This document shows, one piece after another, positions 50,141 through 62,500 of a DNA stretch of 64,000 nucleotides (position 1 is its first letter; every line of letters starts with the position of its first letter). A model generated the notes under the pieces. That model was not told the DNA's origin, searched no databases, and was given only the letters and a program-made list of their open reading frames with translations. A program made the translations under genes and the position numbers. Source of the stretch: Henningerozyma blattae CBS 6284 (taxonomy: Eukaryota > Ascomycota > Saccharomycetes > Saccharomycetales > Saccharomycetaceae); NCBI RefSeq assembly GCF_000315915.1, contig NC_020188.1:1319501-1383500 (forward strand), in the 5' to 3' direction.

Positions 50141-51427
50141 ATGAAATTATCAAACGTCGTTTTAGGTTCTATTTCACTCGCTTCTCTATCTACTGCCGCT
50201 CCTTTAGAATCCACTAACCACCATTTACATAGAGAAGTTCAAGCCAAAGATGTTGTAAGGGTTACTGTCACAAGAGTAGTCCAAAAGGGTCTAACAGCTA
50301 CTGCCACTTTGGATGGTAATAATAATCCAATCATTACAAAGACTACTACAAAGGTAGTAAACGGTAGACAAAGTGGGACTTCAAAAACCACTACTTTGGT
50401 CGGTGATGAAGGCTCCAATGTCAACGTCTATGGATCTTCAGATGATAGCAATGATGATAATGCTAAAGTAACTTCTGCCAGTAAGCAATCAACTAAACCT
50501 GAAGCTACCACTGTTACAAAGAAGCCATCTTCAAAAGCTACTTCTACAAAAGCTATTGCAACTTCTACTGCTGCTTCTTCTTCACAAACAGCTTCTTCAG
50601 AAGATGATGAATCTGAAGAATCCACTAGTGATGCATCCTCTTTTGAGGATGGTAAAATTAAATGTTCTGAATTTATCGGTAATATTCCAAACGTTGTATC
50701 ATTGCCACAATTGCCTTTCGGTGGTTGGGCTTCCTTCAGTGATAACAATGGTCATACTGTTACAGAGTGTGCCCCAGGTAATTATTGTTCCTATGCATGT
50801 GCTCCGGGTTACTCTCCATCTCAATGGGCTGATTATGATTTACAACCATCCTCTGGTTCTACTTTAGGTGGGTTAATCTGTAAATCAGATGGGTACCTAT
50901 ACAGATCTCGTCCTTCAGCTTCTGAATTATGTGTCAGAGATGAATCCACTGCTTTTGCCAAGAGTTCTTTGGGCAAATCTGTTGCCATGTGTAGAACTGA
51001 CTACCCAGGTTCTGAAAATATGGCAGTTCCAACTATATTAAATGGTGGTGATTCAAATATCCCAATTAGTGTTGTAAATGAAGACACTTTCTTCCATTGG
51101 TTAGGTAAATCCACTTCAGCTCAATATTATTTGAATAACGCTGGAGTTTCTCAAGCTGATGGTTGTATTTGGGGTAACGAAGCCGACTCTACCGGTAATT
51201 GGTCTCCTTTAATCTTAGGTGCTGGTAAGACTGGCTCTATCTCATACATTTCATTAAGTGTTAATCCAAATAATAATAAAGGTGCTAACTATAACGTTAA
51301 AATCCAACCTCGTGATGGTGCAGATGTTCATGGTACTTGTGTCTACGAAGATGGGAAGTTTACTGACGGATCTGATGGTTGTACTGTCGCTGTTATGAGC
51401 GGTGTCGTCGACATTGTCTTTTCTTAA
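50141..51427 (+). CDS. UTH1: SUN-family secreted cell-wall protein (Uth1/Nca3 type)
   Basis: SUN proteins (Sim1, Uth1, Nca3, Sun4) are beta-glucosidase-like cell-wall proteins. They are linked to septation and wall remodelling, and for Uth1 to mitochondrial and stress roles. A signal peptide covers about residues 1-19 (MKLSNVVLGSISLASLSTAA). A Ser/Thr-rich, probably O-glycosylated segment follows to about 165. The Cys-rich SUN domain covers the rest: KCSEFIGNIPNVVSLPQLPF, GNYCSYACAPGYSPSQWAD, YLYRSRPSASELCV and DGCIWGNEADSTGNWSPLI. It has 428 residues, longer than Uth1 (about 365) and Nca3 (about 337). Being followed by UIP5, it occupies the UTH1/NCA3 slot; the pair member is not resolved. 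Confidence 0.9.
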   Translation: MKLSNVVLGSISLASLSTAAPLESTNHHLHREVQAKDVVRVTVTRVVQKGLTATATLDGNNNPIITKTTTKVVNGRQSGTSKTTTLVGDEGSNVNVYGSSDDSNDDNAKVTSASKQSTKPEATTVTKKPSSKATSTKAIATSTAASSSQTASSEDDESEESTSDASSFEDGKIKCSEFIGNIPNVVSLPQLPFGGWASFSDNNGHTVTECAPGNYCSYACAPGYSPSQWADYDLQPSSGSTLGGLICKSDGYLYRSRPSASELCVRDESTAFAKSSLGKSVAMCRTDYPGSENMAVPTILNGGDSNIPISVVNEDTFFHWLGKSTSAQYYLNNAGVSQADGCIWGNEADSTGNWSPLILGAGKTGSISYISLSVNPNNNKGANYNVKIQPRDGADVHGTCVYEDGKFTDGSDGCTVAVMSGVVDIVFS

Positions 51428-52289
51428 ACAAATTTAAACATTCACTTTTTACCCCTTATGTTATTTTTACTTTTCGTTCTTTATTCAATCTGAATTTGTT
51501 TTATATATTTTTCTTTATTTTCATACCCTCAGGTCATAGTTTAAAAATAGCCCTCCCATATCTTCTAGATACCTTATTCACCTCAACTGGTAGCATTAGA
51601 TACAATTAAATATCTTTTAAAATATATATTCCCCTTTTTTTTTGCTAAGCTTCCTATCTTTTTTTTCAGTTGTTATAGTAACAAGGAATAAAATTCCGAT
51701 TATAGACCCTAAACGCGATATTTGATAAACTTAATAGAAATATTTAAGGGTCCTCGCAATTCGAGATCGTTAATTTCGTACCAAACAGTGTACTTGAAAC
51801 AATCTCTCTACAAGGGAAACAAATATACGATAATTCCTCAAACTTTCAGAGTATGCAATCATATAAGTTCTGATGGTATATTACTGTGCTTCTATTGCTT
51901 TACTCAAGAAAAGAGGAAAACAAACAGTATAGTTATATGTATTCTCGAGTACAACTCGCTCATTGATATGTTTGTAGATTTACTAAGTAATATTTTTGCT
52001 CGACCACTTAATATTTTTTATAATCTACTTAATAATGATATAGACATTTTTTAAGACTGTAAGCTCATCGAATAGCAATTAGATTTTGATATCACCTGAT
52101 CTCAATTCTCGGCTTACTATAGAGTTAATTTATTCCCACAAGAATTCCGCCAATAGATTTAGAAAAAAACAATAAACCTATATAATATGATTAACAGAAG
52201 ATCTATTTTTTTAAATAATACAATTCTTTTGAGTATGATATAGACAGATTTGATTCCACGAAAACCATTGAGCCAATCTAGTATAGGAT
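51428..52289. other. Intergenic region SUN gene-UIP5
   Basis: An 862-base AT-rich region. A 110-codon frame at 51722-52054 starts at TTG, has no early ATG and no recognisable product, so it is not called. The UIP5 promoter lies here. Confidence 0.55.
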
Positions 52290-53582
52290 ATGAGATCAAA
52301 GCAATTAAATATATTACTTACTATCATTATTTCTACGTTATTTTTATTGTTCCAAATCGTATCCCCTTTTTTTAAGAGCTCAACAAATGAAATCCCATTT
52401 AATTTTACATCATCAATTTCTCGAGTTTATAATTTAGATGCTTCTATAGCTTCACCTTTCAATCTTGAACGATTAAATAAATTTTGGTTCTATAAAGGTG
52501 ATTTGAGCATTGTTAATGATGGTTCTATTTTACAACTAACAAATCAAGCTCGTCCTGATAAATCTTCTATCTTATTATCCAATGGGTTAGGTGATAATAT
52601 AATTAATGATTTCGAAATTATTTCTACTTTTTCTTTACTTGGAACTGATGGTACACCAGAAACACCAGGTTCTAAACCAATGGGTGATGGGATGGTTTTC
52701 TTTATTACTCCTGATAATAGCTTTATGACTTTAAAAAGAGATGAAGATATAGATGAATATACCAAACGAACTGGAATATTGGCCAGAGATACTACTTTAA
52801 TGGGGATTCCCAAAAACTTGCCAGGCTTGGCGATTGTTTTAGATACACATAAAAATTCATTGGTAAATAATAATGACGATATACCATTCATTGATTTATT
52901 AGTAAATGTTAACCCAAATAAACAAGAATATGATTCTGAATCTGATGGTTCCAAAACAACTGCAGTAAGATTAAATAGTGAACATATCAAATTGAACAAA
53001 AGTATTCTTTTTGGTCAAGAGTTTAAATTAAGAATCATATATATGGAAAGTATATCTTTCTTAAAGATTGATATTCAATATGGTAACAAAAATAACTATT
53101 GGATTGAATTATATCAAACTCATGAAAGTATATTTATACCAAAAAATATGAAAACTTATCAAAGATTCATTGGTATCGCAGCATCAACTAGCGATGTTAC
53201 AGAAACAGTTAATTTAGTATCAATTCAAACAAACGAATTTCATTATTTTAATGAGGAAGATGAAAGGGATCCTCATTCGAGATTCAAGAAAGATATGCAA
53301 TTGTTTTTGTTAAAGGAATTTGGCGATCAAATTCATTTGGAAATGAATGACTTTAAAAGACAAAAAATGATTGAATCTCAACCAAACTATGATATTCAGC
53401 TCCATTTGCAAAATATCTCGAAATCTAGGAAATCGAATTCATTTTCATTCTCTAAATTTCTTTTAATTATAACACCAATTTTTATTATTCTTTATTTCGG
53501 TTCGGTTTATATTAGAGTATCGATGAAACATGTTAGTCGTGTGAAACATTTCTCGGCTAAAAATGGTATGCTACCTATGTAA
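52290..53582 (+). CDS. UIP5: Uip5-like L-type lectin membrane protein
   Basis: Uip5 was named for an interaction with Ulp1 and has an L-type (legume-like) lectin domain of the ERGIC-53/VIP36 kind. A hydrophobic signal or anchor segment lies at about residues 6-27. The lectin-like core includes FWFYKGDLSIVNDGSILQLT near 65, then PMGDGMVFFITPDNSF near 130 and PGLAIVLDTHKNS near 175. The last 40 residues carry a transmembrane helix (FLLIITPIFIILYFGSVYI) and a short basic tail. It has 430 residues, against about 443. In S. cerevisiae it lies near UTH1 on chromosome XI, and it has no chromosome X copy. The sugar ligand is unknown. Confidence 0.92.
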   Translation: MRSKQLNILLTIIISTLFLLFQIVSPFFKSSTNEIPFNFTSSISRVYNLDASIASPFNLERLNKFWFYKGDLSIVNDGSILQLTNQARPDKSSILLSNGLGDNIINDFEIISTFSLLGTDGTPETPGSKPMGDGMVFFITPDNSFMTLKRDEDIDEYTKRTGILARDTTLMGIPKNLPGLAIVLDTHKNSLVNNNDDIPFIDLLVNVNPNKQEYDSESDGSKTTAVRLNSEHIKLNKSILFGQEFKLRIIYMESISFLKIDIQYGNKNNYWIELYQTHESIFIPKNMKTYQRFIGIAASTSDVTETVNLVSIQTNEFHYFNEEDERDPHSRFKKDMQLFLLKEFGDQIHLEMNDFKRQKMIESQPNYDIQLHLQNISKSRKSNSFSFSKFLLIITPIFIILYFGSVYIRVSMKHVSRVKHFSAKNGMLPM

Positions 53583-54000
53583 AATATGACTTAACTATAT
53601 ATGGCTTTTTCTAACATGATAAATACAAAAAATTATTCTAGTATATGTATTTACAAATAAATTAAATTATACGTTTACTTTACATGAAATGAAGAGAAGA
53701 AAAAAAAGAAAAAGAAAAAAAATTAAAACAAAAAAAAAAGTTTAGTATGACGATTAGTAAGTAAAGAGATAGCATTTCATTACCATTTAATGTATTAAGT
53801 AATTAATTATTTTTTTAAACAATATTGAAATAAATATTACACTCAATTTTTTTTTTTTTTTGTAATTTACTATTTGTTATAACAAATTAAATTAATAGAA
53901 AAGAGACTAGGTGACATGAAATTAGTTCCAGTATAATACAAACAAATCATATCCGTGTGTATATTTGTACCTGTAGATATAAGCTCTTAGTATTATTCCC
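53583..54000. other. Convergent intergenic region UIP5-YKR045C-like
   Basis: A 418-base 3' region with long A-runs at 53697-53742 and a T-run at about 53849-53862. Nothing else seen. Confidence 0.55.
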
Positions 54001-55104
54001 TCACGATCGTAAAGTTGCTATACTGCTAGTAATGCTATTGTTTCTATAAACTCTACTTGGAGTACCAAGGGAGCTACTATTACCTCCACCCCCACCACCA
54101 ATTGATGCTGTATAATTATTTGCATTTCTTCCACGTTCAATTATTGACTGGCCTGCGATTGTAATAATACTTGCATCATTATTTATTGTATCATAAGTAA
54201 AATTAGAAAAGAGAGTAGGCCTTGTTGATTGTAACGAATAAAGATCGCTGCTAAAAGTAGATGATAAGCAGGTTGTCGCAACCGAACTGGTATTATTTGT
54301 AGATGCATTCGTATTTGTGTTTACGGATCTATTATTTAGCGAACGGCTTGTTTTAATACTTGTTCCCCCGCCTGTATGTATCGTATTATGATGACTTTTT
54401 AAACTTCGAATTTGAAATTTATTATTTTCTGATATTGTTACAGTAGTGTTCATTGTATGTAAGGTATTATTATTTAAACCTGCAATTGAACTTATTGATA
54501 TTGAAGCATCTTCTTCATCATCTTCTATATCATCAATATTATTGGTATTATCGTTATTAAAATTGGAAATTATTAGTTGATCAACCGACGTCAAAGGAAT
54601 TGTTGCCAGATTTTCTTCATTTGAAGATTGTATTGATGCTAAGCCCATCATTGATGTCATCGATCTAGTTTCATCATGATATGGACTTACGTTATTTGAG
54701 TTATTACAAACGTAGACATTGGTGGTGGCTGATGAGGCGGATTCCATCGGGAATGGTAATGGTAATGATAGAGGTAACTGTATATTTGAATAGTTAGGTA
54801 ATGGAATGGCTGTTAAAGGTCCAACAGCTGCAGATAACGAGCCTACAGCCGTTGAAGAAGCTGTTAATGATCTTGTTCTCGTTCGTGACCTTGTTCCTGA
54901 TCTAGATCTTGAATGGCTTGCTGCAGTAGCAGTTCTTGTCCTTGATCTCGTCCTTGTAATTCTTGTAGAACTATGTTGTCGTTGTTGTGATGGCCGTTGC
55001 TGTTGTTTTTGTTGTTGTAATGGTGACGGTGATAAAGATGGGGATTTTTGTAATGATTCTTGGTTTTTATTCAATTTGTTCCTAAACCATGAGGGAAGTC
55101 TCAT
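54001..55104 (-). CDS. Ser/Arg/Thr-rich protein, probable YKR045C counterpart
   Basis: The function is unknown. The product starts MRLPSWFRNKLNKNQES, then has a Gln-rich segment. A striking run of Thr-Arg and Ser-Arg dipeptides follows at about residues 48-80 (RTRSRTRT, SRSRSGTRSRTRTRS). The rest is Ser/Thr/Asn-rich with a short acidic patch (DDIEDDEEDAS) and a Gly run near the end. No catalytic domain was seen. At 367 residues it would be twice the length of S. cerevisiae YKR045C (about 183). The link to YKR045C rests mainly on position after UIP5. The frame extends 11 codons upstream from TTG; the ATG at 55104 is used. Confidence 0.6.
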   Translation of the reverse strand: MRLPSWFRNKLNKNQESLQKSPSLSPSPLQQQKQQQRPSQQRQHSSTRITRTRSRTRTATAASHSRSRSGTRSRTRTRSLTASSTAVGSLSAAVGPLTAIPLPNYSNIQLPLSLPLPFPMESASSATTNVYVCNNSNNVSPYHDETRSMTSMMGLASIQSSNEENLATIPLTSVDQLIISNFNNDNTNNIDDIEDDEEDASISISSIAGLNNNTLHTMNTTVTISENNKFQIRSLKSHHNTIHTGGGTSIKTSRSLNNRSVNTNTNASTNNTSSVATTCLSSTFSSDLYSLQSTRPTLFSNFTYDTINNDASIITIAGQSIIERGRNANNYTASIGGGGGGNSSSLGTPSRVYRNNSITSSIATLRS

Positions 55105-55508
55105 TCTATGATAAGTTTGGTATTTGTTTGTGATCAATTTGATAGTATGTAAGGTTATATTTCAATAAAGGAATCCTTTTTTTCTTTTTTTTTTTCTATC
55201 TATTCAAATATATATTTTCAATTAAGTTTTTTTGTTTATTAAATTACTTAGAAATGGATAGCTTATTTTCAAAATTTCCTAATTTGCGTCGCAAATTTTA
55301 AAAGGTAATGAAAAATAGATGGAGATTGCAAATAAAAAGGTTATATACAACTAGATATATCAGGTAAAGGCTTATCTTTATAGTGATTTGATTAAAATGC
55401 TAATATACAATGTACGTGATATGATACGATATGAATTTATATAAGTCTTCTAAGATAATTAAATAGATATATTTGGAAGACAGTGTTTAATGACGATAAG
55501 ACACTGGC
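55105..55508. other. Intergenic region YKR045C-like-ALB1
   Basis: A 404-base AT-rich region. It contains a perfect inverted repeat, AATTTGC-GTC-GCAAATT, at 55281-55297. It is about 185 bases upstream of the YKR045C-like ATG and could be a dimer-binding site or a small hairpin. Confidence 0.5.
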
Positions 55509-56000
55509 CTAAGGGAAAAAGGGGCCACCTAAAGTTGTACCATCCCCAGTTGGAGTTACATTAAAGGACATTACTTCTGCACCATTCTGGTCTACCACAA
55601 CGTCCCATAATAAATTCTTCATACGGCCGAAAGAAGTTTCCTTAGTTGGTCTTTGACGTTTGGTTTGGTCAACGTCCATATCTTCATCACCATCTTCTGT
55701 ACGACTCTCACGATCTTTACGTTGTTTGACATAGTTTAACATTCTTTCGATCTTCTTGGTTCTTTTTTTGGATAGTGATTTGGTAGTCATAACACCTTGA
55801 TTATTATCTGAATCCTTCCCATTAAAATATAAATCTAGAGGAACAGATTTTTTCAAGTCAAACTTGGCATCCCTGGCAGAACGTGCTGGCTTGATAAGAC
55901 CTAGACGCTCTTTCTCCAAACGTTTGCTGGCATTCTTACGTTGCTTACGGGCTGTTGTTGTAGTGTATTTTCTACGGTTGACAGAGTTCTTACTAGGCAT
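55509..56000 (-). CDS. ALB1: Shuttling pre-60S ribosome factor Alb1
   Basis: Alb1 binds Arx1 on late pre-60S particles during nuclear export. It is small and basic: MPSKNSVNRRKYTTTTARKQ at the start, then RKNASKRLEKERLGLIKPAR. A helical basic block TKSLSKKRTKKIERMLNYVK lies at about residue 72. An acidic patch is near 103, and the conserved tail has GRMKNLLWDVVVDQNGAEVM and ends GTTLGGPFFP. It has 163 residues, against about 175. It is divergent from MTC1, as in S. cerevisiae (YJL122W and YJL123C). The promoter carries PAC and RRPE elements, fitting a ribosome-assembly gene. Confidence 0.93.
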   Translation of the reverse strand: MPSKNSVNRRKYTTTTARKQRKNASKRLEKERLGLIKPARSARDAKFDLKKSVPLDLYFNGKDSDNNQGVMTTKSLSKKRTKKIERMLNYVKQRKDRESRTEDGDEDMDVDQTKRQRPTKETSFGRMKNLLWDVVVDQNGAEVMSFNVTPTGDGTTLGGPFFP

Positions 56001-56357
56001 CCTTGTAGTTATATATCTGTTTCTTAGACTGGTTCAAACAAGCTTAGAACTGTTTTATCCCTATAGTTTCTTCATGCATTGTTAGTATATGCAAAGTTTT
56101 CATACTCATCGATTAAATTGAAATTTTTTGCAGTGAAATTTCAAATTGATTTCAAATTCTCAAAATGCGGGTAACACTCAAAAAGGATAAGACAAAAAAA
56201 AGGACACCTGAAGACGAGATAATTAAAAAAATTAATTAGATTGATAAAGTTATTATTTTTACTTTTGATCTGCCAGTAATTAGGGATCGGAAATTGATCA
56301 GGTAAAACATATCTTTAGATCAAATTGTGTTTGCTTATATAATAATTGTGATTCAGA
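56001..56357. other. Divergent promoter region ALB1-MTC1
   Basis: A 357-base bidirectional promoter with the PAC and RRPE elements listed separately, nearer ALB1. The MTC1-proximal half is AT-rich without a clear motif. Confidence 0.55.
56105..56129 (-). promoter_or_regulatory. PAC and RRPE elements upstream of ALB1
   Basis: CTCATCG at 56105-56111 (CGATGAG on the minus strand, PAC) and TGAAATTTTTT at 56119-56129 (RRPE type). They lie 105-130 bases upstream of the ALB1 ATG, the usual arrangement for ribosome-biogenesis genes. Confidence 0.65.
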
Positions 56358-57929
56358 ATGGTCGACAAAAAATCTACAGATGCAGATGATGTATTTGAAT
56401 TCTTGGACTCTTTACCACAGAGTGGTCAAAACGGGGATAAATCAGATTCAATGAAGGATTCCAAAGATCTCGGTAGTTCTAAAGCTGGCTCTAATACTAA
56501 GAAAGATGAGGATATTTTAGATTTCTTAGATGAGCTAGAAAAGAGTAATCTATCTTTAAATAAGGAAAAATCTGAAGGCAGTAAAGTTTCAAAAACAAAA
56601 ACAGAAAATGACGACAAGATAGTGAAAAATGATAGTTCACCAGCTGTTATTGAAAATTCGTCATCTACTTCTAGCACACAGATGGGAAAAAAAGACCAAA
56701 ATGAAGATTCCTTAAAGAAGGAGGAATTAAAACAAAGTGATGAAGAGAAAGAAGAAGAAGAAGAAGAAGCTGATGAACCATTAGGTGATCCAATCTCAAC
56801 CTTTTCTAACTGGTGGTCTTCTTCTGGGTCTGCTACAGTTTCTTCATTTTGGAATAAAACTACAGAACAAGCCTCTCAATTGAAAAACCATCTTTCACAA
56901 GAACAGCAAGATTTCATTGCACAATCAGCCAACCGTGTAAAGAATATTAATATGAATAAAGTTGTTGATATGAATGTGGTTAATAGTGTTGTTAATAAAT
57001 CCAAAATTACTGAGTTGGCAAAGAACCTACAAAAAATTGTTGTTGGTGAAACTGAAGAAGTGTTAAGAATTCATTTAGTCCATGACTTAGTGAACTATCC
57101 AAACCTACAATATATCATTCATGAAAAATTTAACCAAATTTTGAACGAACAGGTTCAAGGTGGTATTAGAATCTTTGTTGATGAATGGGGGAAACCAAAT
57201 TCAAATTCAAACTTAAATTTGTTGAATTTAGCCAACAAAAACATTAATAATCAATTGAACAATATAGCAAATAATATTAATATCAATTCCTTGCCACCTA
57301 ATTTTAATGTATTCCATGGGAAGATAATTGATGGTGAAAAATTAGCCTTTGCTAACTTAGACAATGCAATTGAATTATTTAACAAAGCACAAAAGGAAAT
57401 TCAAAACCAACAAAATGAAGCTAAGAAAGAAGCTAACGAGGCTACCGCTACTAATGATAACGACGAGGATGAAGATGAACAAATCGCTAATATAATTGAT
57501 ATTTTCATTTCTATACTGCCTATTGCTCCAAGTTCTTCCAGTGCCAAGATGGATGACGATAAATCTACAATCATTACAGATACTACTCATTCTGGAAACT
57601 TTAGTTTTACTATTATTTTAAAGGATATTTCCAATGATATTACAAGCATAACAAGATCTCAAGGATTCCCATTGAAATGGTTGAAATGGATCGAAAACTC
57701 AAAAGATGAAGAAGATAATGAAAAGGATTCTTCCAAATCAGAAAATGCTACCTTAACACAAAAAACAACTGAAAATAAGGAGACCAAAGGAAATGATGAA
57801 ACTGACGATGAAGATGAGGATGATGGCGTTAATCCTGCTGAATGGGTACAAAACTGGGTGGATGACGGTATTAATTTGGCATTCGGTACTGCTGCCCAGA
57901 ACTATGTTCTGGAAAGAATGGATTTCTAA
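56358..57929 (+). CDS. MTC1: Mtc1, maintenance of telomere capping protein 1
   Basis: Mtc1 is a poorly characterised protein named from a screen for enhancers of cdc13-1 and found in the early Golgi. The N-terminus carries two copies of a short motif, DDVFEFLDSLP at residue 9 and EDILDFLDELE at residue 50, as in the family. An acidic Glu tract is near 135. The conserved core begins ISTFSNWWSSSGSATVSSFW near 147 and continues through EEVLRIHLVHDLVNYPNLQY near 235. The C-terminus has NPAEWVQNWVDDGINLAFGT. It has 523 residues, against about 478. ALB1-MTC1-LSM1-TRM61 repeats the S. cerevisiae order YJL122-YJL125. Confidence 0.92.
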   Translation: MVDKKSTDADDVFEFLDSLPQSGQNGDKSDSMKDSKDLGSSKAGSNTKKDEDILDFLDELEKSNLSLNKEKSEGSKVSKTKTENDDKIVKNDSSPAVIENSSSTSSTQMGKKDQNEDSLKKEELKQSDEEKEEEEEEADEPLGDPISTFSNWWSSSGSATVSSFWNKTTEQASQLKNHLSQEQQDFIAQSANRVKNINMNKVVDMNVVNSVVNKSKITELAKNLQKIVVGETEEVLRIHLVHDLVNYPNLQYIIHEKFNQILNEQVQGGIRIFVDEWGKPNSNSNLNLLNLANKNINNQLNNIANNININSLPPNFNVFHGKIIDGEKLAFANLDNAIELFNKAQKEIQNQQNEAKKEANEATATNDNDEDEDEQIANIIDIFISILPIAPSSSSAKMDDDKSTIITDTTHSGNFSFTIILKDISNDITSITRSQGFPLKWLKWIENSKDEEDNEKDSSKSENATLTQKTTENKETKGNDETDDEDEDDGVNPAEWVQNWVDDGINLAFGTAAQNYVLERMDF

Positions 57930-58373
57930 TTGATATATATACATAATAACATACATACATACATATATATCCTCATTTTATTCATATTAACACCCAAGCA
58001 TAATGTCTTTTTATATGATATATTTTACACTGAAACGTACATCTAAATGTTTATATATACATAAATTTTTTTTCATGAATCAGTTTTATTATTGGTGAAT
58101 AGTATTTCTAATTACTAATTTTCAAATTTCAATTAACGGATATCTTTGGTGAATTTCCCGAAATAAAATATATTTATTTTGCAAAATAAGCCATGATAAT
58201 AAATTTTGATACATTTTTTTTAAAAAACTTGCAACGAAGAAAATTCATATTCAATTGAATAACTGAAAGTTTTCCCCTGATATTTGCTTATTTATATTAA
58301 AAGTGTTTTTTTTTAGTTCACCTAATATCTACTAAATACCTTTTAATTATTAGAACCAAGAATAAAAATAGCA
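57930..58373. other. Intergenic region MTC1-LSM1
   Basis: A 444-base region with CATA/TATA simple repeats just after MTC1 (57937-57970) and A/T runs before LSM1. Nothing else seen. Confidence 0.5.
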
Positions 58374-58844
58374 ATGGCTAACGACTCAAAGTCTAAGAAA
58401 ATTACAGAAGGTGAAGCCGATTTATATTTAGACCAATATAATTTCACTACCACTGCTGCTATTGTAGGTTCTGTGGATCGTAAAGTATTTGTATTATTGC
58501 GTGATGGTCGTATGCTTTTTGGGGTCCTAAGAACTTTTGATCAATACGCTAATTTAATACTACAACATTGTGTGGAGAGAATATATCTAACCAAAGAAAA
58601 TCAATATTCTGAAGAAAGCCGTGGTGTATTCATGATCAGAGGTGAAAATGTAGTCATGTTAGGTGAAGTAGATATCGATAAAGAAGATGCACCTTTAGAA
58701 AATATGGAATTTATACCTTGGAGAGATGCCCAAAAGATTAGAGAAGCTCAAAATGAGAATAGGTTTAAATTAGAAGTGAAAAAAGGTAGAGAATTGGCAA
58801 GATATGGTTTGATCCACGAATTTCATAAGTCTGATATGTATTGA
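58374..58844 (+). CDS. LSM1: Sm-like protein Lsm1, mRNA decapping activator
   Basis: Lsm1 is the distinguishing subunit of the cytoplasmic Lsm1-7 ring, which binds deadenylated mRNA 3' ends and promotes decapping. The Sm1 motif runs through VGSVDRKVFVLLRDGRMLFG near residue 35, with the RNA-contact DQYANLILQ near 60. The Sm2 motif includes RGVFMIRGENVVMLGEVD near 85. The C-terminal helix that follows the ring (FIPWRDAQKIREAQNENRFK) is typical of Lsm1. It has 156 residues, against about 172; the missing length is at the variable N-terminus. In tandem with MTC1 and TRM61. Confidence 0.97.
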   Translation: MANDSKSKKITEGEADLYLDQYNFTTTAAIVGSVDRKVFVLLRDGRMLFGVLRTFDQYANLILQHCVERIYLTKENQYSEESRGVFMIRGENVVMLGEVDIDKEDAPLENMEFIPWRDAQKIREAQNENRFKLEVKKGRELARYGLIHEFHKSDMY

Positions 58845-60572
<1,728 letters not shown>

Positions 60573-61115
60573 AAAATTACTAATTTCTTTTTACTGAAAC
60601 GTCTATCATTGGTCAGTATATATAGTAACTAATTTTACAAATGTATAATCTAAAGAGTGTATATTATAAAAAGCAAAAACTCCATATCATAATCATATAA
60701 TAATACTTCTTGTCTTTTATTACTTGTCAGGCCGTTTAATACAATTTGTGTCGTTAATAGTAAAATTTGGATAACATGTGATATGGAACAAAATTCGTTT
60801 AACATTTGTCACAAATTACTCTTTATTCATTAAAAAGAACATTAGAACTAAAGTAATGTAACACAGTAGAGCACTCATCTTGTAATATATAAAATACATT
60901 TAAACCATATATATCTCTGTGTTTTTTACCTAACCAGCTCAGTAAAAGCTGCATTCTTCGTTGTCTAAAATTCGCTAAGCCCTCGGACTGGATTTCAAAG
61001 TGAACGAAACTCGTCTGCTTATTCAATGAAAAAAAAAAAATTAAAACATTTCAAAATACTAGACATTAATAATAGAAACTTTTAATTCAAGCTAACACAC
61101 ACAGGCATCCCCACT
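60573..61115. other. Intergenic region TRM61-PBS2
   Basis: A 543-base region containing the PBS2 promoter, AT-rich with an A-run at about 61028-61040. NIT2 and SPT10, which separate these genes in S. cerevisiae, are absent. Confidence 0.55.
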
Positions 61116-62469
61116 ATGAGTGACCAATTCGCAAAGCTGACACTCGAAGGAGCCCCACATGATCGGCCTGGACGTGACTCAGCAACTCCCTCCCCTTCTA
61201 CTAGCTCGAGAGACTTGTCACCAGGGATCAAAAGAGCTCAATCGACATCTTCGCAATACAGCAACATCAATGCTAATTTCCATGCCCGTATGAAGGCATT
61301 TCAAGAACAAAGATCTCTAAAGAGATCTGCCAGTGTAGGCAGTCAGAAAAATAAAGATGACAAAGCAAATCAAGATAATGAAGCTAGTGTCGAATCTGAT
61401 TCAGACAAGGAAAGAGATAGAGATAGGACGATTGACACTATCACTAGTCATAATTCAGCACCCTTAGAAAATCAAACTTATAGAGATGAGGGGGTAAGGA
61501 CTCCTACGTCAGGAATTTCACAAAAAATTGTAAATAAGCCATTACCTCCCTTGCCTGGTGGCCCAAGTAATTTACCGTCAATAAATACCCAATTAGACAG
61601 ATCCAATAGTGGCTCTGGTATTCACAATATTAGCAATAATAGCAATAGTAGCACCCCGAACGATACTCATGTTTCCAATATTAATGTATCGGATGTGTTA
61701 AGATCTGATTTGAGCCATAGTATTAGTACTTCTGCAATTAATAGCCATATGTCAAATAGGACATTTGGTAACGACAATGATATAGATACGAATAAGACAA
61801 ATATATCAACGATGAATATCAACGTTACTCATGGAAATAGATTGCACTCTTCTTCATTATCGAAGGCAGGACAAATAGGAGTTAACGATTTAAAACTCCC
61901 AGATATCAATAAGTTAAGACAACAAAGAAGATTACAACAAAGACAACAGGAACAGCAAAACAAAGTTCAACAACAACAGCAAAATGAAGTTCAAAAACAG
62001 CAACAAGTTGAAGTCCAACAACAACAATTGCATAAGCAAAATCCAACTAGCCCGATACAGGCATCTCAACAACTACAACAAACATTAGATCCAAATTCTA
62101 CGCAATTTAACCCAAATAGAAGAGCACCTAAACGGCCTATTACAATGCCTCAAGTAGCTATAAATAGAGGAACTCCTGCTACAAGCTTAAGTGCCAGACG
62201 TGGCTTAAAATTACCACCTGGTGGGCTATCTCTAAAATCTCTCCATAAATCTCCAACAACATCTACTTCTGCATCTAATACAGTTCAAGAATTTGCACCA
62301 TCTCCTTCGAATAAGAAATTACCAATAAATTCTTGTAACAAAAATAATACAACGGAAAATGGGAGGAGATCAAATCCAGGCTCTTTATTAAATGCAATAC
62401 AATCTACATCTACATCTTCCAGTGTTGAACAACATGACACTCTTGGAACAGAACCCAGAAATTCAAACA

Positions 62470-62500
<31 letters not shown>

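Noticed and set aside
51722..52054. 110-codon plus-strand frame between the SUN gene and UIP5
   Set aside because: It starts at TTG, has no ATG until near its end and no recognisable domain.
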